NCBI GenBank assembly: GCA_028829895.1
Contig: CM054177.1
Location: forward strand, 29,401,564 to 29,465,563
DNA: 64,000 nt
Source of the DNA: Sinotaia quadrata
Lineage: Eukaryota > Mollusca > Gastropoda > Architaenioglossa > Viviparidae
Direction of reading: 5' to 3'
The notes beneath the pieces were generated by a model. That model ran no database searches. It saw only the letters and a list, made by a program, of their open reading frames with translations, and was not told the DNA's origin. Shown here one piece after another: positions 13,601-28,600 of the stretch; position 1 is the stretch's first letter, and each line of letters starts with the position of its first letter. The position numbers and the translations under genes were made by a program.

Positions 13601-16600
13601 CTTTATCAGATACATATTTTATTTTGATAAATAAAAATGATGATTGTTTTATACTGGTAAGAGGAAGCAAGTGGCGACAAGAATGATGATGGGAAAGATA
13701 AAGTTGATGACGTCATTGACAAAGGTCGAAGACCAGTATATCCAACGACTCACTCCCGTCACTTGCAGAAAATTTCGAATTTCTTGCTAACAAGAAACAA
13801 ACAAAAATGAACGATTATTATTTCAACTAATTTTGGCTGTAAACAAACAAAAATGAACAATTATTATTTCAACTAATTTTGGCTGTAAACAAACAAAAAT
13901 GAACGATTATTATTTCAACTAATTTTGGCTGTAAACAAACAAAAACGCACGATTATTATTTCAACTAATTTTGGCTGTAACCAAAAATGCACGATTATTA
14001 TTTCAACTAATTTTGGCTGTAAACAAACAAAAATGCACAATTATTATTTCAACTAATTTTGGCTGTAAACAAACAAAAATACACGATTATTATTTCAACT
14101 AATTTTGGCTGTAAACATACAAAAATGCACGATTATCATTTCAACTAACTTTGGCTGTAAACAAACAAAAATGCACAATTATTATTTCAACTAATTTTGG
14201 CTGTAAACAAAAAAAAATACACGATTATTATTTCAACTAATTTTGGCTGTAAACAAAAATGCACGATTGTTATTTCAACTAATTTTGGCTGTAACCAAAA
14301 ATGCACGATTGTTATTTCAACTAATTTTGTCTGTAAACTTAATGAATCAATCAAATCAAACAACTATTCACTCAAATAAAAACAATCATCAATCATTCCA
14401 TCAATCAAGTCAAATGAATCAGTCAGTCAATAAATATCAATAGAAATAAAATCAGAATTTCACTTTGTTTCGGATAACGTATTCTCTACTTTACAATGGA
14501 CATCTAATATTTCATTTTCTTTAGTTTCAGCCTATCAGTCAGGTTTCTGGATTATCAGTATCCGGGTAATTCCAGTCTATCAGTTGGGTTTCTGGATTAT
14601 CACTATTTGTCTAACCAGCATATCAGTCGTGTTTCTGGATTATTAGTATTTGGCTAATTCCATTATCAGCTGTGTTTCTGGATTATCAGTATTTGGCTAA
14701 TTCCATTATCAGCTGTGTTTCTGGATTATCAGAATCATTAGCTAAAGAACATTTATGTCTAAGACAAGTTCTATAGTTTTCAGTAACACCAGATAATCAG
14801 TAATGTCAACCATGTTCTATAATTAATTATCAATACCCTCAAGTTAATGAGTAATACCAACCACATTCTTTAATTATTAGTAACAATGGCTAAGACTATC
14901 TACCAGTAACGTTTTATATTTTTTTATAACACTATAAAGCATCTATCAGCCATTTCTATTACTATTAATACATGTAATGCTATTAATGAATAGCTATCAA
15001 TCAGCTGTTTAAATATCAGTATTACTAGTTAACGAATTGCTATCAGTCATCTCTATGAGTACATTCTGAATAGCTATCAATTAGTTGTATAAATACCAGT
15101 ATTACTAGTTAATGAATAGCTATCAATTAGTTTTATAAATACCAGTATTACTAGTTAATGAATAGCTATCAATTAGTTTTATAAATACCAGTATTACAAG
15201 TTAATGTATAGCTATCAATTAGTTGTATAAATACCAGTATTACTAGTTAATGAATACTCCTGTTTCTACTAACGTCTCAGTATTTCTGTTGCTGTTGTCT
15301 CAGTACGCTTATCTCTACTAATATTTCTGTATGTCTGTCTCTAAGGGAGGCAAACGTTACCTTTCTCTCTTGAAGAATGCCCATCGTGTACCCAATAGGC
15401 GTGAATGCAAGTGCGATGCCAACGACAAGAACTGGAACCAAACTCGGTGTTTCTACCAGAATCTCTGGCCAGGGCTGCAGCCACACTGAGAGATGTTGTG
15501 CGAGACGCACCGTCCTGTTACGGCCGAGGAAAGAACCAGAGGTTGTGGTAGAGGACACCGACGTTGAACGTCTGAGAGTTCCGAAGACTACTGACGTCAG
15601 CTGCGGCAGGGATAGTCCACACGTGTAGTTGTAGTGCATGTTGAAGGCGGAGCCCACCTACCACGCATTCGACACCAAAAAGATAAATTTATTTATCTCA
15701 TGTTCAACTAAGATACAGTGTTTGACTTCGAAGTTATTTTGCGAAGTAAATATTTATTTTTATAATTAAAATTTATTGAAAAAATAAAATTATGGTTCAC
15801 ACAAGTTAAATGCTAGCCCATTATAGCTAGTCAAACATAACTAAGTCAAGTAAATATGTATTAGGCTGGAAATAAAACAAGTAGGTCTCTTGTGTTAGGC
15901 TGGAAATAAAACAAGTAGGTCTCTTGTGTTAGGCTGGAAATAAAACAAGTAGGTCTCTTGTGTTAGGCTGGAAATAAAACAAGTAGGTCTCTTGTGTTAG
16001 GTTGGAAATAAAACAAGTAGGTCTCTTGTGTTAGGTTGGTAATAAAACAAGTAGGTCTCTTGTGTTAGGTTGGTAATAAAACAAGTAGGTCTCTTGTGTT
16101 AGGTTGGTAATAAAACAAGTAGGTCTCTTGTGTTAGGTTGGTAATAAAACAAGTAGGTCTCTTGTATTAGGTTAGTAATTAAAATAAGTACGTCTTGTGT
16201 TAGGTTGGCACTAAAATAAGTAGATTTCTTGTGTTAGGTTGGTAATAAAATAAGTATGACTTGTGTTAGGTTGGTAATAAAACAAGAAGGTCTCTTGTAT
16301 TAGGTTGGTAATAAAATAAGTAGGTGTCTTGTGTTAGGTTGGTAATAAGATAAGTAGGTGTCTTGTGTTAGGTTGGTAATAAGATAAGTAGGTGTCTTGT
16401 GTTAGGTTGGTAATAAGATAAGTAGGTGTCTTGTGTTAGGTTGGTAATAAGATAAGTAGGTGTCTTGTGTTAGGTTGGTAATAAGATAAGTAGGTGTCTT
16501 GTGTTAGGTTGGTAATAAGATAAGTAGGTGTCTTGTGTTAGGTTGGTAATAAGATAAGTAGGTGTCTTGTGTTAGGTTGGTAATAAGATAAGTAGTTACG

Positions 16601-19600
16601 AGTAAGCTCGTAATTATGTCCGACTTGTATCTAAAGAAGTTTATTAGTGTTCGGCTGCTGACTAAATTAGAGTACACTTTTCTGCGTGGGCTCCAGGTGA
16701 CGAAACATTTAAAAGTTTGTCTTTTTCTGTGGTGACACAATATGTATATGCGTTTTGCCACAGTTCTTGGTGAGGAAACGAAAGCCTTAACAGATGTCTT
16801 GTATCTATGGATGCAACACAGTTATATACTCTGTCAGAGTTCCGGGTGAAAAAATAGGTAGATGTTTTTCATATTACTTCGGTAAAAGTAAAATTCCTCA
16901 AAATCAACTATTGTTGGAAGAGGACATTCAACATCACTCACTCACTCGCTCGCTCGCTCAATCAATCAATCACTCACTCACTCACTCACTCACTCACTCA
17001 ATCAATCAATGGGGTTAAAACAAAGTAGGTGACATTAATCACATTACTGTTCGCTAAATATATTTATTGACTTATTGCTATTCACAAAGTAAGTAAAAGA
17101 TATTAACTCTTTGCTTTTTGCCAAAATTGTGGTTATAGTATGTCATTATATTGAATATGTAGAAGATGTTGGTCACGCTGTTTTGGCAACACAAGTAGTT
17201 GATGATTTGTCGCGAACTGTTGGCAATGCAAGTGGAAGATGTTTACCACGTTACTGCTAGTAAGGGCATGATAATGTCAGGTTGTAGTTGACTTAAACAG
17301 GTAGTTTGTTGCGTCAAATTATTATTGGCTTAAAAGATAGAGCATGTTTGTATTGTCAACATCGGCTAAACAAGTGGGTGACATCTTTATACACAAATGA
17401 AAGACATTTGTAACTTGAAACCTTTCAGTTAAACATGTAAGGGAGTGTTGCCCTTGACTAAATAGGTGGATGGCAGTGATTTTGTCGAAGATTAAGATGT
17501 TATGCATGTAGATGACATTTGTCAATCTCTCAAGAATCATTATAGATAAACAAGCGAATGAGATTAAGTTTGTCGCAAATCATGACGGATAAGCGAGTAG
17601 ATTATATAAATCGAGAATTATATGACTAAATAAGTTGATAACAGTTGTCGAGAATCATACTGAATCATTAATTTCATGACCTTTGTCACGCTATTTAAAA
17701 CTAAACAAATATATGTCATTTGTCACGTTATTTAAAACTAAACAAATATATGTCATTGTCACGTTATAACTAAACAAATATATGTCATTGTCACGTTATT
17801 TAAAACTAAACAAATATATGTCATTGTCACGTTATTTACAACTAAACAAATATATGTCATTGTCACGTTATTTACAAACAAATATATGTCATTGTCACGT
17901 TAGTGAATGGCGTGTGGCGTCATCATAAGTTAAACAACAAATAAAACTGTGTCGTTGTTTGTAGGAGTAAGCAAAAGATTTAGTTTTGGCCGCGTGTCAC
18001 GTGATAGGTCATTTTCGGATACTGTGTTCTGGGATAAACAACAATAATAACGGCGTCACGCGCCCTTGTGACTAACCATACAATATATCGACTTCCTGAT
18101 TTCAAACATACGTCAATGTCACAAGAGTGTTGAAGCATGTAGATATCGCATGTCATCATTAGCAAAGTGTCTAAAGGATTGCATTCTATTTAATTTTTGC
18201 TTATGCTATTAAATTATCATTCGAATGAGTTGATTTTCATATCATTTCCTGGGACATCTCTTACGCCTGCGAAGAGAACAGCTGGAGATCACCACATTAT
18301 AAACACAGCATGGTATCGACAATTGACAACTCTTTTCTTGATTGGGCAACCAGCTTGTTCAATGCAGCCAATCGTTGGCGTAAATCTGATAAATACCAAC
18401 GTCATTAACTACAATGAAATGCACTGATACTGGCACGTCGTTACATTCACTCATTATACATTTCTTCACTACGTAATTGCATTAACCTCTTGAGTCAAAT
18501 AGTGCACATCAATTTAGTGTTGTTATTTTTAATACCCACATATTTATTGAATTTTTACTCTTATTTTCTTCGGTATTTTGTCGTTTTTCAGTAGGATCCC
18601 TACTGACCATTCCCAGATGCATGGTTAATTTACTGATTGAACATTTGATTAATTGGTTAATTGATTAATTGGTTAATGACTAATTGATCAGTTGGCAAAT
18701 TGATTAATTTACTATTTAATTAATTGAACAGATGATTAATTTACTGTTTGCTCAGTTAACTATTGATTAATTTTATGGTCTGATCAGTTGGGCTAATTTA
18801 TTAATTTACTGACAATGACTGATCGAATAATGGACTAGTTGAGTGAGTGCTTGAGTGAGTGAGTGAGAGAGTGAGTGAGAGAGAGGTTGGGGGATATGTA
18901 CCACATGAGCCACTCTGTTCGATGAGCTTGGTAGCCCACACACCCTTTACGAGCTAGTGGTTCGTGCAGAGTGTACACTAACAATAGAGTGTACACTAAC
19001 AATAGAGTGTATACTAGCAATAGTGTGTATACTAACAATAATGTGTACTAACAATAGTGTGTACTAGCAATAGTGTGTACACTAACAATAGAGTGTGTAT
19101 ATTAACAATGGTGTGTACTAACATTAATGTGTATATTAACAATGGTGTGTACTAACAAGAGTGTATACTAACAAGAGTGTGTATACTAACAATAGTGTGT
19201 ATCGTGTGTATATTAACAACAGTGTGTGCAAAAACAATAGTGTGTATACTAACAATAGTGTGTATACTAACAATAGTGTGTATACTAACAATAGTGTGTG
19301 CACTAACAATAGTGTGTGCACAAACAATAGTGTGTATACTAACAATAGTGTGTATACTAACAATAGTGTGTGCACGCCATTGGTAGAAAACCAGAATTGA
19401 TTATAATTATTGTTTTGTGATGGGTTATTCAAAGTGCAAAACTGGTATTTAATAAATCATTTAAAATTGGAATAAAATATCCATTCTGTTCTGACTATTC
19501 AAAAATAGTTTTAGCTGGAAGTATGAATTTGTAATATTGTTATGTATACCCACCGGGTGTAAAATCTCCAGAACTTTTTCGTGGTTCCCTCTAATACTGC

Positions 19601-22600
19601 TGTCAAAAAAAGTCTCATCAGGGACAAGATTTTCATTTCCGAATTCTTTTCTTAGATGATTCAAAAACGTCTCAATGTTGGCACCTGCATTTTAGTTTTA
19701 GAAAAGAAATCAGTCAATGACATGTCTGTAGTCTGCAAGTGGAACACATCTAATTAAGACATAATAATTCATACTATATAGGTCAAACACATCTAATTAA
19801 GACATAATTCATACTATATAGGTCAAACAGGTCTAATTAAGACATAATTCATACTATGTAGGTCAAACAGGTCTAATTAAGACATACTAATTTACAAGTC
19901 AAACAGGCCTACTTAGAACATATTAATCCACTAGGCAAGTCACACATAGCAAAAAATGGAGAAAAGTAAAAGCCTGATATTAAATGTATATATTATAATG
20001 CGCACGCATGTAAACACACCGCACGCACACACGGAGAGTTGTAGTTGCCGACACACATACACAAAAATGAACACACATGTAAAGACAGACGCACATCCGT
20101 ATAAATACAAAGATAAATACTGACAGTCACATATGAATACACAGCGACATGCCCATTCACATGCCCTCATGAATGCACTCGGGTGACAGTCACATGATGA
20201 GATACAGTGTATTTATTCGTGTATTCGCGTACACTTTAGAATAAACACTCATACATTCACATAAGGACGCCCGAGAGTAAACACATACATTCACATAAAT
20301 ATACCCGGGAGTACATACTCATACATACATTCACATAAACATACCCGGGAGTACATACTCATACATACATTCACATAAACATACCCGGGAGTACATACTC
20401 ATACATACATTCACATAAATATACCCGGGAGTACATACTCATACATACATTCATATAAACATACCCGGGAGTACATACTCATACATTCACATAAATATAC
20501 CGGGTGTACATACTCATACATTCACATAAATATACCCGGGAGTACATACTCATACATTCACATAAATATATCCGGGAGTACATACTCATACATTCACATA
20601 AATATACCCGGGAGTACATACTCATACATTCACATAAATATATCCGGGAGTACATACTCATACATTCACATAAATATACCCGGGAGTACTCATTGACCAC
20701 AGATAAATACACAGATGTATATACTATCACGTTCAAATACCCGCTTGAGTGCACACTGTCGCATGAACATAGAGTGTATCCACTGACACACATTCACAGG
20801 ACAACACAGGTATCCACAAAGATTAACACGAACAAACACTGACAATTTGACACGAATGCAAGCTGGCAAAGAAATATCCATGAAATTTAGAAATACGTGC
20901 ACTCGTGAACAAACAAAATAAATAACATAAAGCAAGTCCACAAAACACCCGCCTACCTGAGGCGTTCCTGTACACGAGGTGTGTCTCGCTGTCCACGCGT
21001 GTCCTGCCCAACGTCCGGATTGAGTCGTGGTCCCACTCTGTGCTTGCATGGCTGAGCGCAAGGGCTAGCAACGCTAGCAACAAAGGGAAGACCACTCGAA
21101 GGAAAAGACCGCGGCTATCCCGCACGGTCAGGAGCAGTCGTACCCTGAAGAGCGCCTTGAACTTCACCCACTGTAATCGCATCCCTTCTTCCTGCGACGT
21201 CACTTCCGACAATACCTCCTGCAAGCCTCTCTCTGGTTGGAACGCTTTAGGGCCTCCGATACTGTTTTGGAAACCAGACAGACCTTCTCTGGAGGTCAGT
21301 GAAACGTGATCTCCCACCCTAAGAAGCGATCTGTCTGAGGTTGTCATCCGTTTCTCAAGAGCATCTAAACAGCGCATGACCCTGTACACCGAGTCCCCGC
21401 TCACTGACAAGACATCGCTGCTGGAGCCCGTGTCAGTCTCAGATGACTCGGACCTTTTCAGATCCCCCCAAGACCAAAGCATACGCTGTGACGCCGATGG
21501 CTGGGCAGCCCCGACGCAAGAAGACCGATCGCCTACCCGGTCTTGGGACTGGAACTCATTCCTGTACCCCTCTAGCGAAGTTGTCGTGCTGCACCGCCTC
21601 AGTGCCCTCACTGCCATTGACTTCGACTTCTTTCTTCCTGACGCATGTTCAACGCGAGGACTGACAGTGGCGGTCGAATACGTGGACATCGCCTGCAGGT
21701 ATCTACTGCTAGTCTCCCTTTCAGGGACTTTCCAGAACCCATTACTGTCGAAAGGTTGTCTGCCCTTGGAAAGCGTTGGGGAATGTCTGATGAACGCATC
21801 TACGTGGCTGGTGTTTGCTGTTCTCCATGGCTCACTTAAGGAACGTTCATACGAAGACAGGGAGGCCAAAGTGGTCGTCCTTCGCCTTCCGGCCCGGAGT
21901 AATTCTCCAGTCCGTAAGCGGTCCTTCAGGAAAGACCAATGGCGGGTTGTCGATGCTTTATTAGCTTTCTCTTGATTTAGTCCACATGGAGACAATGGCG
22001 GTTTAGAGGAAGGGCTTTGGCTTGTTCTTTTGCTGCCATCGTCAAACACGTCGTCTGGTGGCTGAAGATACTGAACAATGAACACGTTTCCGGCTTCTTC
22101 ATCCTCAGCTGAGTGAAATAAAATGTATTGACTAGCCCAGTGAAATAAAATATATCGACTAGTTAAGTGAAATAAAATGTATTGACTAGCCCAGTGAAAT
22201 AAAATATATCGACTAGTTAAGTGAAATAAAATGTATTGACTAGCTCAGTGGGAAAAGTATTTACTAACTGAATTAAATAAAATATATTATCTAGTTAAAT
22301 GATGTAAAATGTACTCTTTTTTAGCTGAGTGATGTAAAATGTATCTCTTAGATGACTGATGTAAAATGAACTTATTAGATGACTGATGTAAACGTCAAAC
22401 ACAGAACGACTGCTAAACGTCACAATAAAAATAAATCTGGATGGACGGTGTTTACCCTTACCAAACTTCGGAACAGCTAACACGCACAAACACACAAACG
22501 CACAGCAATCTATTCAACCTATCTATCAATAAATTGCAGAAGAACATCAAATACTTTTATTCACTCTCGATTTTATTCTAGGGGAAAAAATGACAATCTC

Positions 22601-25600
22601 CTTTAAACAAAGAACTGTTAACTGTAAGACTTAGTGGAATAATTCCTCACCTAGCTTATGGAAATGTTCTTCAAGTGTGATGATAGAAATATTATAGCTG
22701 TTTACTCCTAAGTCTGGCACTCCAGGGTCATCTGACTCCAGTCTTGAGAACAAAGCTGTAAGAAACGAATACTTCATAAGTTTAAACAAAGGTATACAGA
22801 AAATTGTCATGAAGTTTAAACAAAGATATACAGAAGTTGTCATGAAGTTTAAACAAAGATATAAAGAAGTTGTCATGAAGTTTAAACAAAGATATAAAGA
22901 AGTTGTCATGAAGTTTAAACACAGATATAAAGAAGTTGTCATGAAGTTTAAACAAAGATATAAAGAAGTTGTCATGAAGTTTAAACAAACAAAATGGCTT
23001 GAAAAGTTTGAGAAAGACGACACTGCGATTGAATAAGTTTAAACACAAACGTGCATTCCATGTATCTAGATCTGTGGTTTGAAAACAAACGTGCATTACA
23101 TGTATCTAGATCTGTGGTTTGAACACAGATATACATTCCATGTGGTCTAGATCAGCAGTTTGAACACAAACGTGCATTCTATGAGGGGTGGAGTAAATTT
23201 GCCTATCCTTAATAATTAAATCTTTGTTGCCAATGGTATCATGACCTGACTTTGTGCACTGCTTATGATCATAGTTTTGGAGTAAACAACTAAGGAGGAG
23301 AATGAAAAATTGAAAAAATAGGGAGCATAATTTGCCACGGGCACTGCCCGTTACAGTTAATATAATTTTAGAAAAGAAAAGAAATGTCATTACATTTATA
23401 CACGTACATGAAAATTTGTTTGACTGAGCTTGTGGAAGCTTGATTACCAGTTTGTTGTCAAGGTGACTTTCGATGCTCGCGCCTCGCACGTGCATTTTCA
23501 CCACTTTCATTATGGCGTCAGTCTTGGCACACGGCTTGAGATCCAGGCTAATCGAGACAGGTAAGGAATATATAATTATTAGTTTTTGCAAAAGGCTTCA
23601 GCTCTAAAAGACGACGAATTAGGTCAACTGAATTATACGTACTCTTGGTGATTGTGTTGTGCACAAGGTCACGTGCACTCTCTGCGAGGATGACAATAGA
23701 GGGATTCAAGTGAATTGTATCATTGTTTGAATGTAATTGTCTCCCCTGTTTTGTCCTGTCTCTACAGCCAGGTTTTGCTATTGATTACTTATTACATCTG
23801 CCATAGAGGGGTTAGATTTTTTTTTGCATGGTATTCTATGCATTATTATATTAGTGAATGACTTTTGAATGTATTTTGTTCTCACGATGTTTTGTAATTT
23901 TTTATTTTTGCTAAAAAATATATTCTTAGCCTTACCTTTGTTTCATTTGTGTACATCTTGTAAATGTCTTCAAGCCATTAAATCATTATTCTTTATTTAA
24001 GATTTTGTCATGGTCTTGGTTTGAGTCTAGTGACTGTTCTATCGTCACACTATAAATTTCTCTGACTGTATTTTGTGACGTCAGACTACTGTTTTGTGTG
24101 CTTGTCTGTGTAGTGTTGTCTTCTCACGTCACTGCTCCCCAGCATGACGAAGAGCAGCCATTCATGGGGAGGGTGGGGGTTAGAACCAAGAAACAGAGTA
24201 GAAAAGGTGCTGTGAATGGGAAGACGGTTCCCCCTGGAATATGGTAGGAAGGTGGTAAAGGGTATTCTAGTTAGCAATTAATATTTAGCAGATTCAACCC
24301 CCACCCACCCCCAGATAATAGTAGTTGTTACAGTGCGATATGTATGACAAAAACTGGTTAACGCAAAATATTAAATTAGTATAAATAATAGTACATATGT
24401 GTAATTTAATTTTATTTCTGGAATAATATGTATGAACCGTAAGAAAAACAAAATGGAATAAACACAAAGTGAAACAAAGCAGGTGTCTGAGAAACCTGGA
24501 ACAGATTAAGAACATATCTGTGGGATTTGTAAAGGATTCAGTCAAAATAATGTCTGAGAAACCTGGAACAGATTAAGAACATATCTGTGGGATTTGTAAA
24601 GGATTCAGTCAAAATAATGTCTGAGAAATGCGGAAATGAGAACGGATGTATCAGAGACGTAGAACAACACAGCAGTCTTAGAGACACAGAACGGATTAAG
24701 TAAAAGCAGATGTCCTGTGTGAGAGACACATATAAGACACATATAAGATTACGTAAAGACAGATGTCTTAGAGACACAGAATGGGTTAAGTAAAGACGGA
24801 TATTTGAAAGACACAGAAGGAATTACGTATGAACAGATGGTTGAGAGACACAGAAAGGATTACGTAAAGACAGATGTCTGAGAGACACAGAATTGATTAC
24901 GTCGGGCATTGCTGTTAAAACCTGTTAGGGATAGAAATGGTGAATAAATGAGGAATTAATCTGATGGACAGGTGCCACTGGGGGTGTGAGTGTGCTGGTT
25001 GGGGAACCATTGATGGTATATTATCCACTTGTTGCAATAAGTAAAATAATGATTTTGCCATTAAGATGACTGGTAGTTAGAATGGCAAGCAAATGCATTA
25101 GTCACAAAGAGAAAAACAAGAGAAATTTGCTGTTTGTCGGACATGTCACACAGAGAAAAACAAGAGAAATTTGCTGTTTGTCGGACATGTCACACAGAGA
25201 AAAACAAGAGAAATTTGCTGTTTGTCGGCCATGTCACATAGAGAAAAACGAGAGAAATTTGCTGTCTCTGTCGGCCATGTCACATAGAGAAAAACAATGA
25301 AGTTTGCTGTTTGTCGGCCATGTGGACAGAAAATATCCAAGGGAAGTAACTAATAGTATTTAAATACAATGATAAGTAGGGGTTAAAAAATTAAATGACA
25401 CACTATGCATTATGGATGGGTTACAAATGAAATGTTGTTTTTTTTAAAATTAAGATGGAGTTAACAATGAAATTACGCAAATTGCTTTAAGAATGGATTA
25501 AAGAAATTAAATGACCAAGAGCGAGATACGTTAACCTAACGGGCAATAACTACTAATCATACATCGATTTCTTGACGTGCCCAAAAAACTGCGTATAAAA

Positions 25601-28600
25601 AAACTTGTAGATGGTCTGTGAGGAAATGTATGCATTAAGACACCCACTGAATTTTTAAGTAATAATGATAGCTAAGAGTGCCTGGATTTCACATAAAACA
25701 AATCAAAATATACAAAAATACTTGTGAGTTGTGATTGCTGTTTGTAGTTGTTTGATAGACGAAGTGAATGTAAGACTAGCGAGATATGACTACTGTTTGT
25801 AGTTGTTTGATAGACGAAGTGAATGTAAGACTAGCGAGATATGACTACTGTTTGTAGTTGTTTGATAGACGAAGTGAATGTAAGACTAGCGAGATATGAC
25901 TACTGTTTGTAGTTGTTTGATAGACGAAGTGAATGTAAGACTAGCGAGACATGACTAGTGTTGGTAGTTGTTTGATAGACGAAGTGAATGTAAGACTAGC
26001 GAGATATGACTACTGTTTGTAGTTGTTTAAAAATAACGTTAAACGTTCACTGTTTAACATTCCATACATACTTCAAGTGGTATCCGACGCCAAAGGCGCG
26101 TTGTAAAAAGTGCGAAGATCCAACACAACGAATGTTTCCTCGACTGAGCAAAATTGTTCTGTCTGCAATACAAAGCAACCTGTCTTTAAGTTTATGTCTG
26201 CAATACAAAGCAACCGTGTCTTTAAGTTTATGTCTGCAATAGAAAGCAACCGTGTCTTTAAGTTTATGTCTGCAATAGAAAGCAACCGTGTCTTTAAGTT
26301 TATGTCTGCAATAGAAAGCAACCGTGTCTTTAAGTTTATGTTTGCAATAGAAAGCAACCGTATCTTTAAGTTTATGTCTGCAATAGAAAGCAACCGTGTC
26401 TTTAAGTTTATGTCTACAATAAAGAGTAGTTTAAACTAAGAATGAGTTAAGCACGACTCTGAATTCAAGCCACGACTCTTTTCTTATGTTAATAAACAGT
26501 AGTGTAACCAAGAATTAAGTACTACTCTAAATTCAAACCACGACTTTAAGTTTATGCACACGAAGTTTAAATCGAGCCACAAAACACCATCATTTAATTA
26601 CATTCGTGTACATAACAGAAATTTACTTTAAAAATAAACACAGCAACTATAATATATTTTAAAACAATAGTTTAAGTTTTTAGATTCGTAGAATCTACTC
26701 TGACCTGCCATCAAGTCTGCTTCTTCCATGTGACGCGTTGTCATAACGATGACCTGACTGTGCTTCTTGGCGTGTAGTAAAGACCACAACTGTCTCCGAG
26801 ACGTTCGGTCCAGTCTCACGGAGGGTTCGTCCAAAAGAAGTACCTGTCATTGGGACATATTGCTAGAGATGAAGAAAGGATTTTAATATATAGTACAGCT
26901 AAATCAAAGCTGATGGATGGATGGACGGATGGACGGACGGATGGACGGACGGATAGATAGATAGATAGATAGATAGATGGATGAATGGCTTGATGTGTGT
27001 GTGGGTAGATAGGTAGGTAATGGGAGGAACTGTGAGTTGGATAGAGAAACTAAAAGACATTTTTATTACATTCTAATAAATTGAAAACGAAACAGACGCG
27101 ACAAACATGCAATCTTAAGTCGTTCTAAGTTAAATAGCTGTAACTGTACACGAGGTCTCTGATAAGAAGTTTAAAATTGCATTCGCTCGGATTTCCGATA
27201 CAAGAAACCCTTATCAAAGAAAGGGACTTAATTTACATAACTTTGTTTATGTTGGGTATGTCCATAAGAAACATTCCCGATCAGAGATTGAGACGAAAAA
27301 AGATTAGTTGAGTTGCACATTAGAGCCAGTCCTTATCAAACAATGAGATTTGGTTTAAAAGAGGTTTAACATGACTTACACTGGGGTTGCCCATGAGAGC
27401 CATAGCGATGGAAAGTTTACGTTTTTGACATTCGCTCAGTTCCTTGCCCATGAGCTTTTTCTTGCCCGTCAGCCCGACGTCATCAATACACGTCATCGAC
27501 TGAAAAAGATATGACATAATTAGGTCATCGCTTTCACGTGCCACAAGAGCATGTAATATAGTATTTCGTTATACTTCTTTTGTTTGTAGATCTGTAACAA
27601 TAACAATAACTACACACTTTTGTTTTTGTTTGTAGATCTGTAACAATAACAATAACTATACACTTTGTTATACTGTTTTTGTTTGTAGATCTGTAACAAT
27701 AACAATAACTATACACTTTGTTATACTGTTTTTGTTTGTAGATCTGTAACAATAACAATAACTATACACTTTGTTATACTGTTTTTGTTTGTAGATCTGT
27801 AACAATAACTATACACTTTTGTTTTTGTTTGTAGATCTGTAACAATAACAATAACTATACACTTTGTTATACTGTTTTTGTTTGTAGATCTGTAACAATA
27901 ACAATAACTATACACTTTGTTATACTGTTTTTGTTTGTAGATCTGTAACAATAACTATACACTTTGTTATACTGTTTTTGTTTGTAGATCTGTAACAATA
28001 ACTATACACTTCTTATACTGTTTTTGTTTGTAGATCTGTAACAATAACAATAACTACACACTTCTTATACTCTTTTTGTGTGTAGATCTGAAACAATAAA
28101 ACGAGATACACACACCGCTATACTTCTTTTGTTTATAAATCTGTAAAAAAATATCAACGGCGATCAAACGAGGAAGAATACACCCACTACTGTTGCTTCA
28201 TTTTGTTTGCTATTTTAGTGTTAACGTTTAAAACCCTGCACGTCTTCAAAAGTGTTGTCACTTTCCTTCAGAGGTGTCTGCCTCACTCTCTCGGCACTCA
28301 GGGACGACGCGTGCACAAGGGGGTAAAAATGCAAAGAATGGAACACTAACTTATTATCATTTCATGAGCACAGTCATTTTTACCAGAAGCGAATGAAATT
28401 ACAATACAGGTCTATGAAGACTAGAAATTGTCAAGAGCCTCATTTACCTGCTAAGCGAATGAAATTACAACACAGGTCTATGACGACTAGAAGTTGTCAA
28501 GAGCCTCATTTACCTGCTAAGCGAATGAAATTACAATACAGGTCTATGAAGACAAGAAATTGTCAAGAGCCTCATTTACCTGCTAAGCGAATGAAATTAC

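Noticed and set aside
15865..16600. CRISPR-like array
   Set aside because: Units are contiguous tandem repeats with no unique spacers, in an intron of an animal gene.
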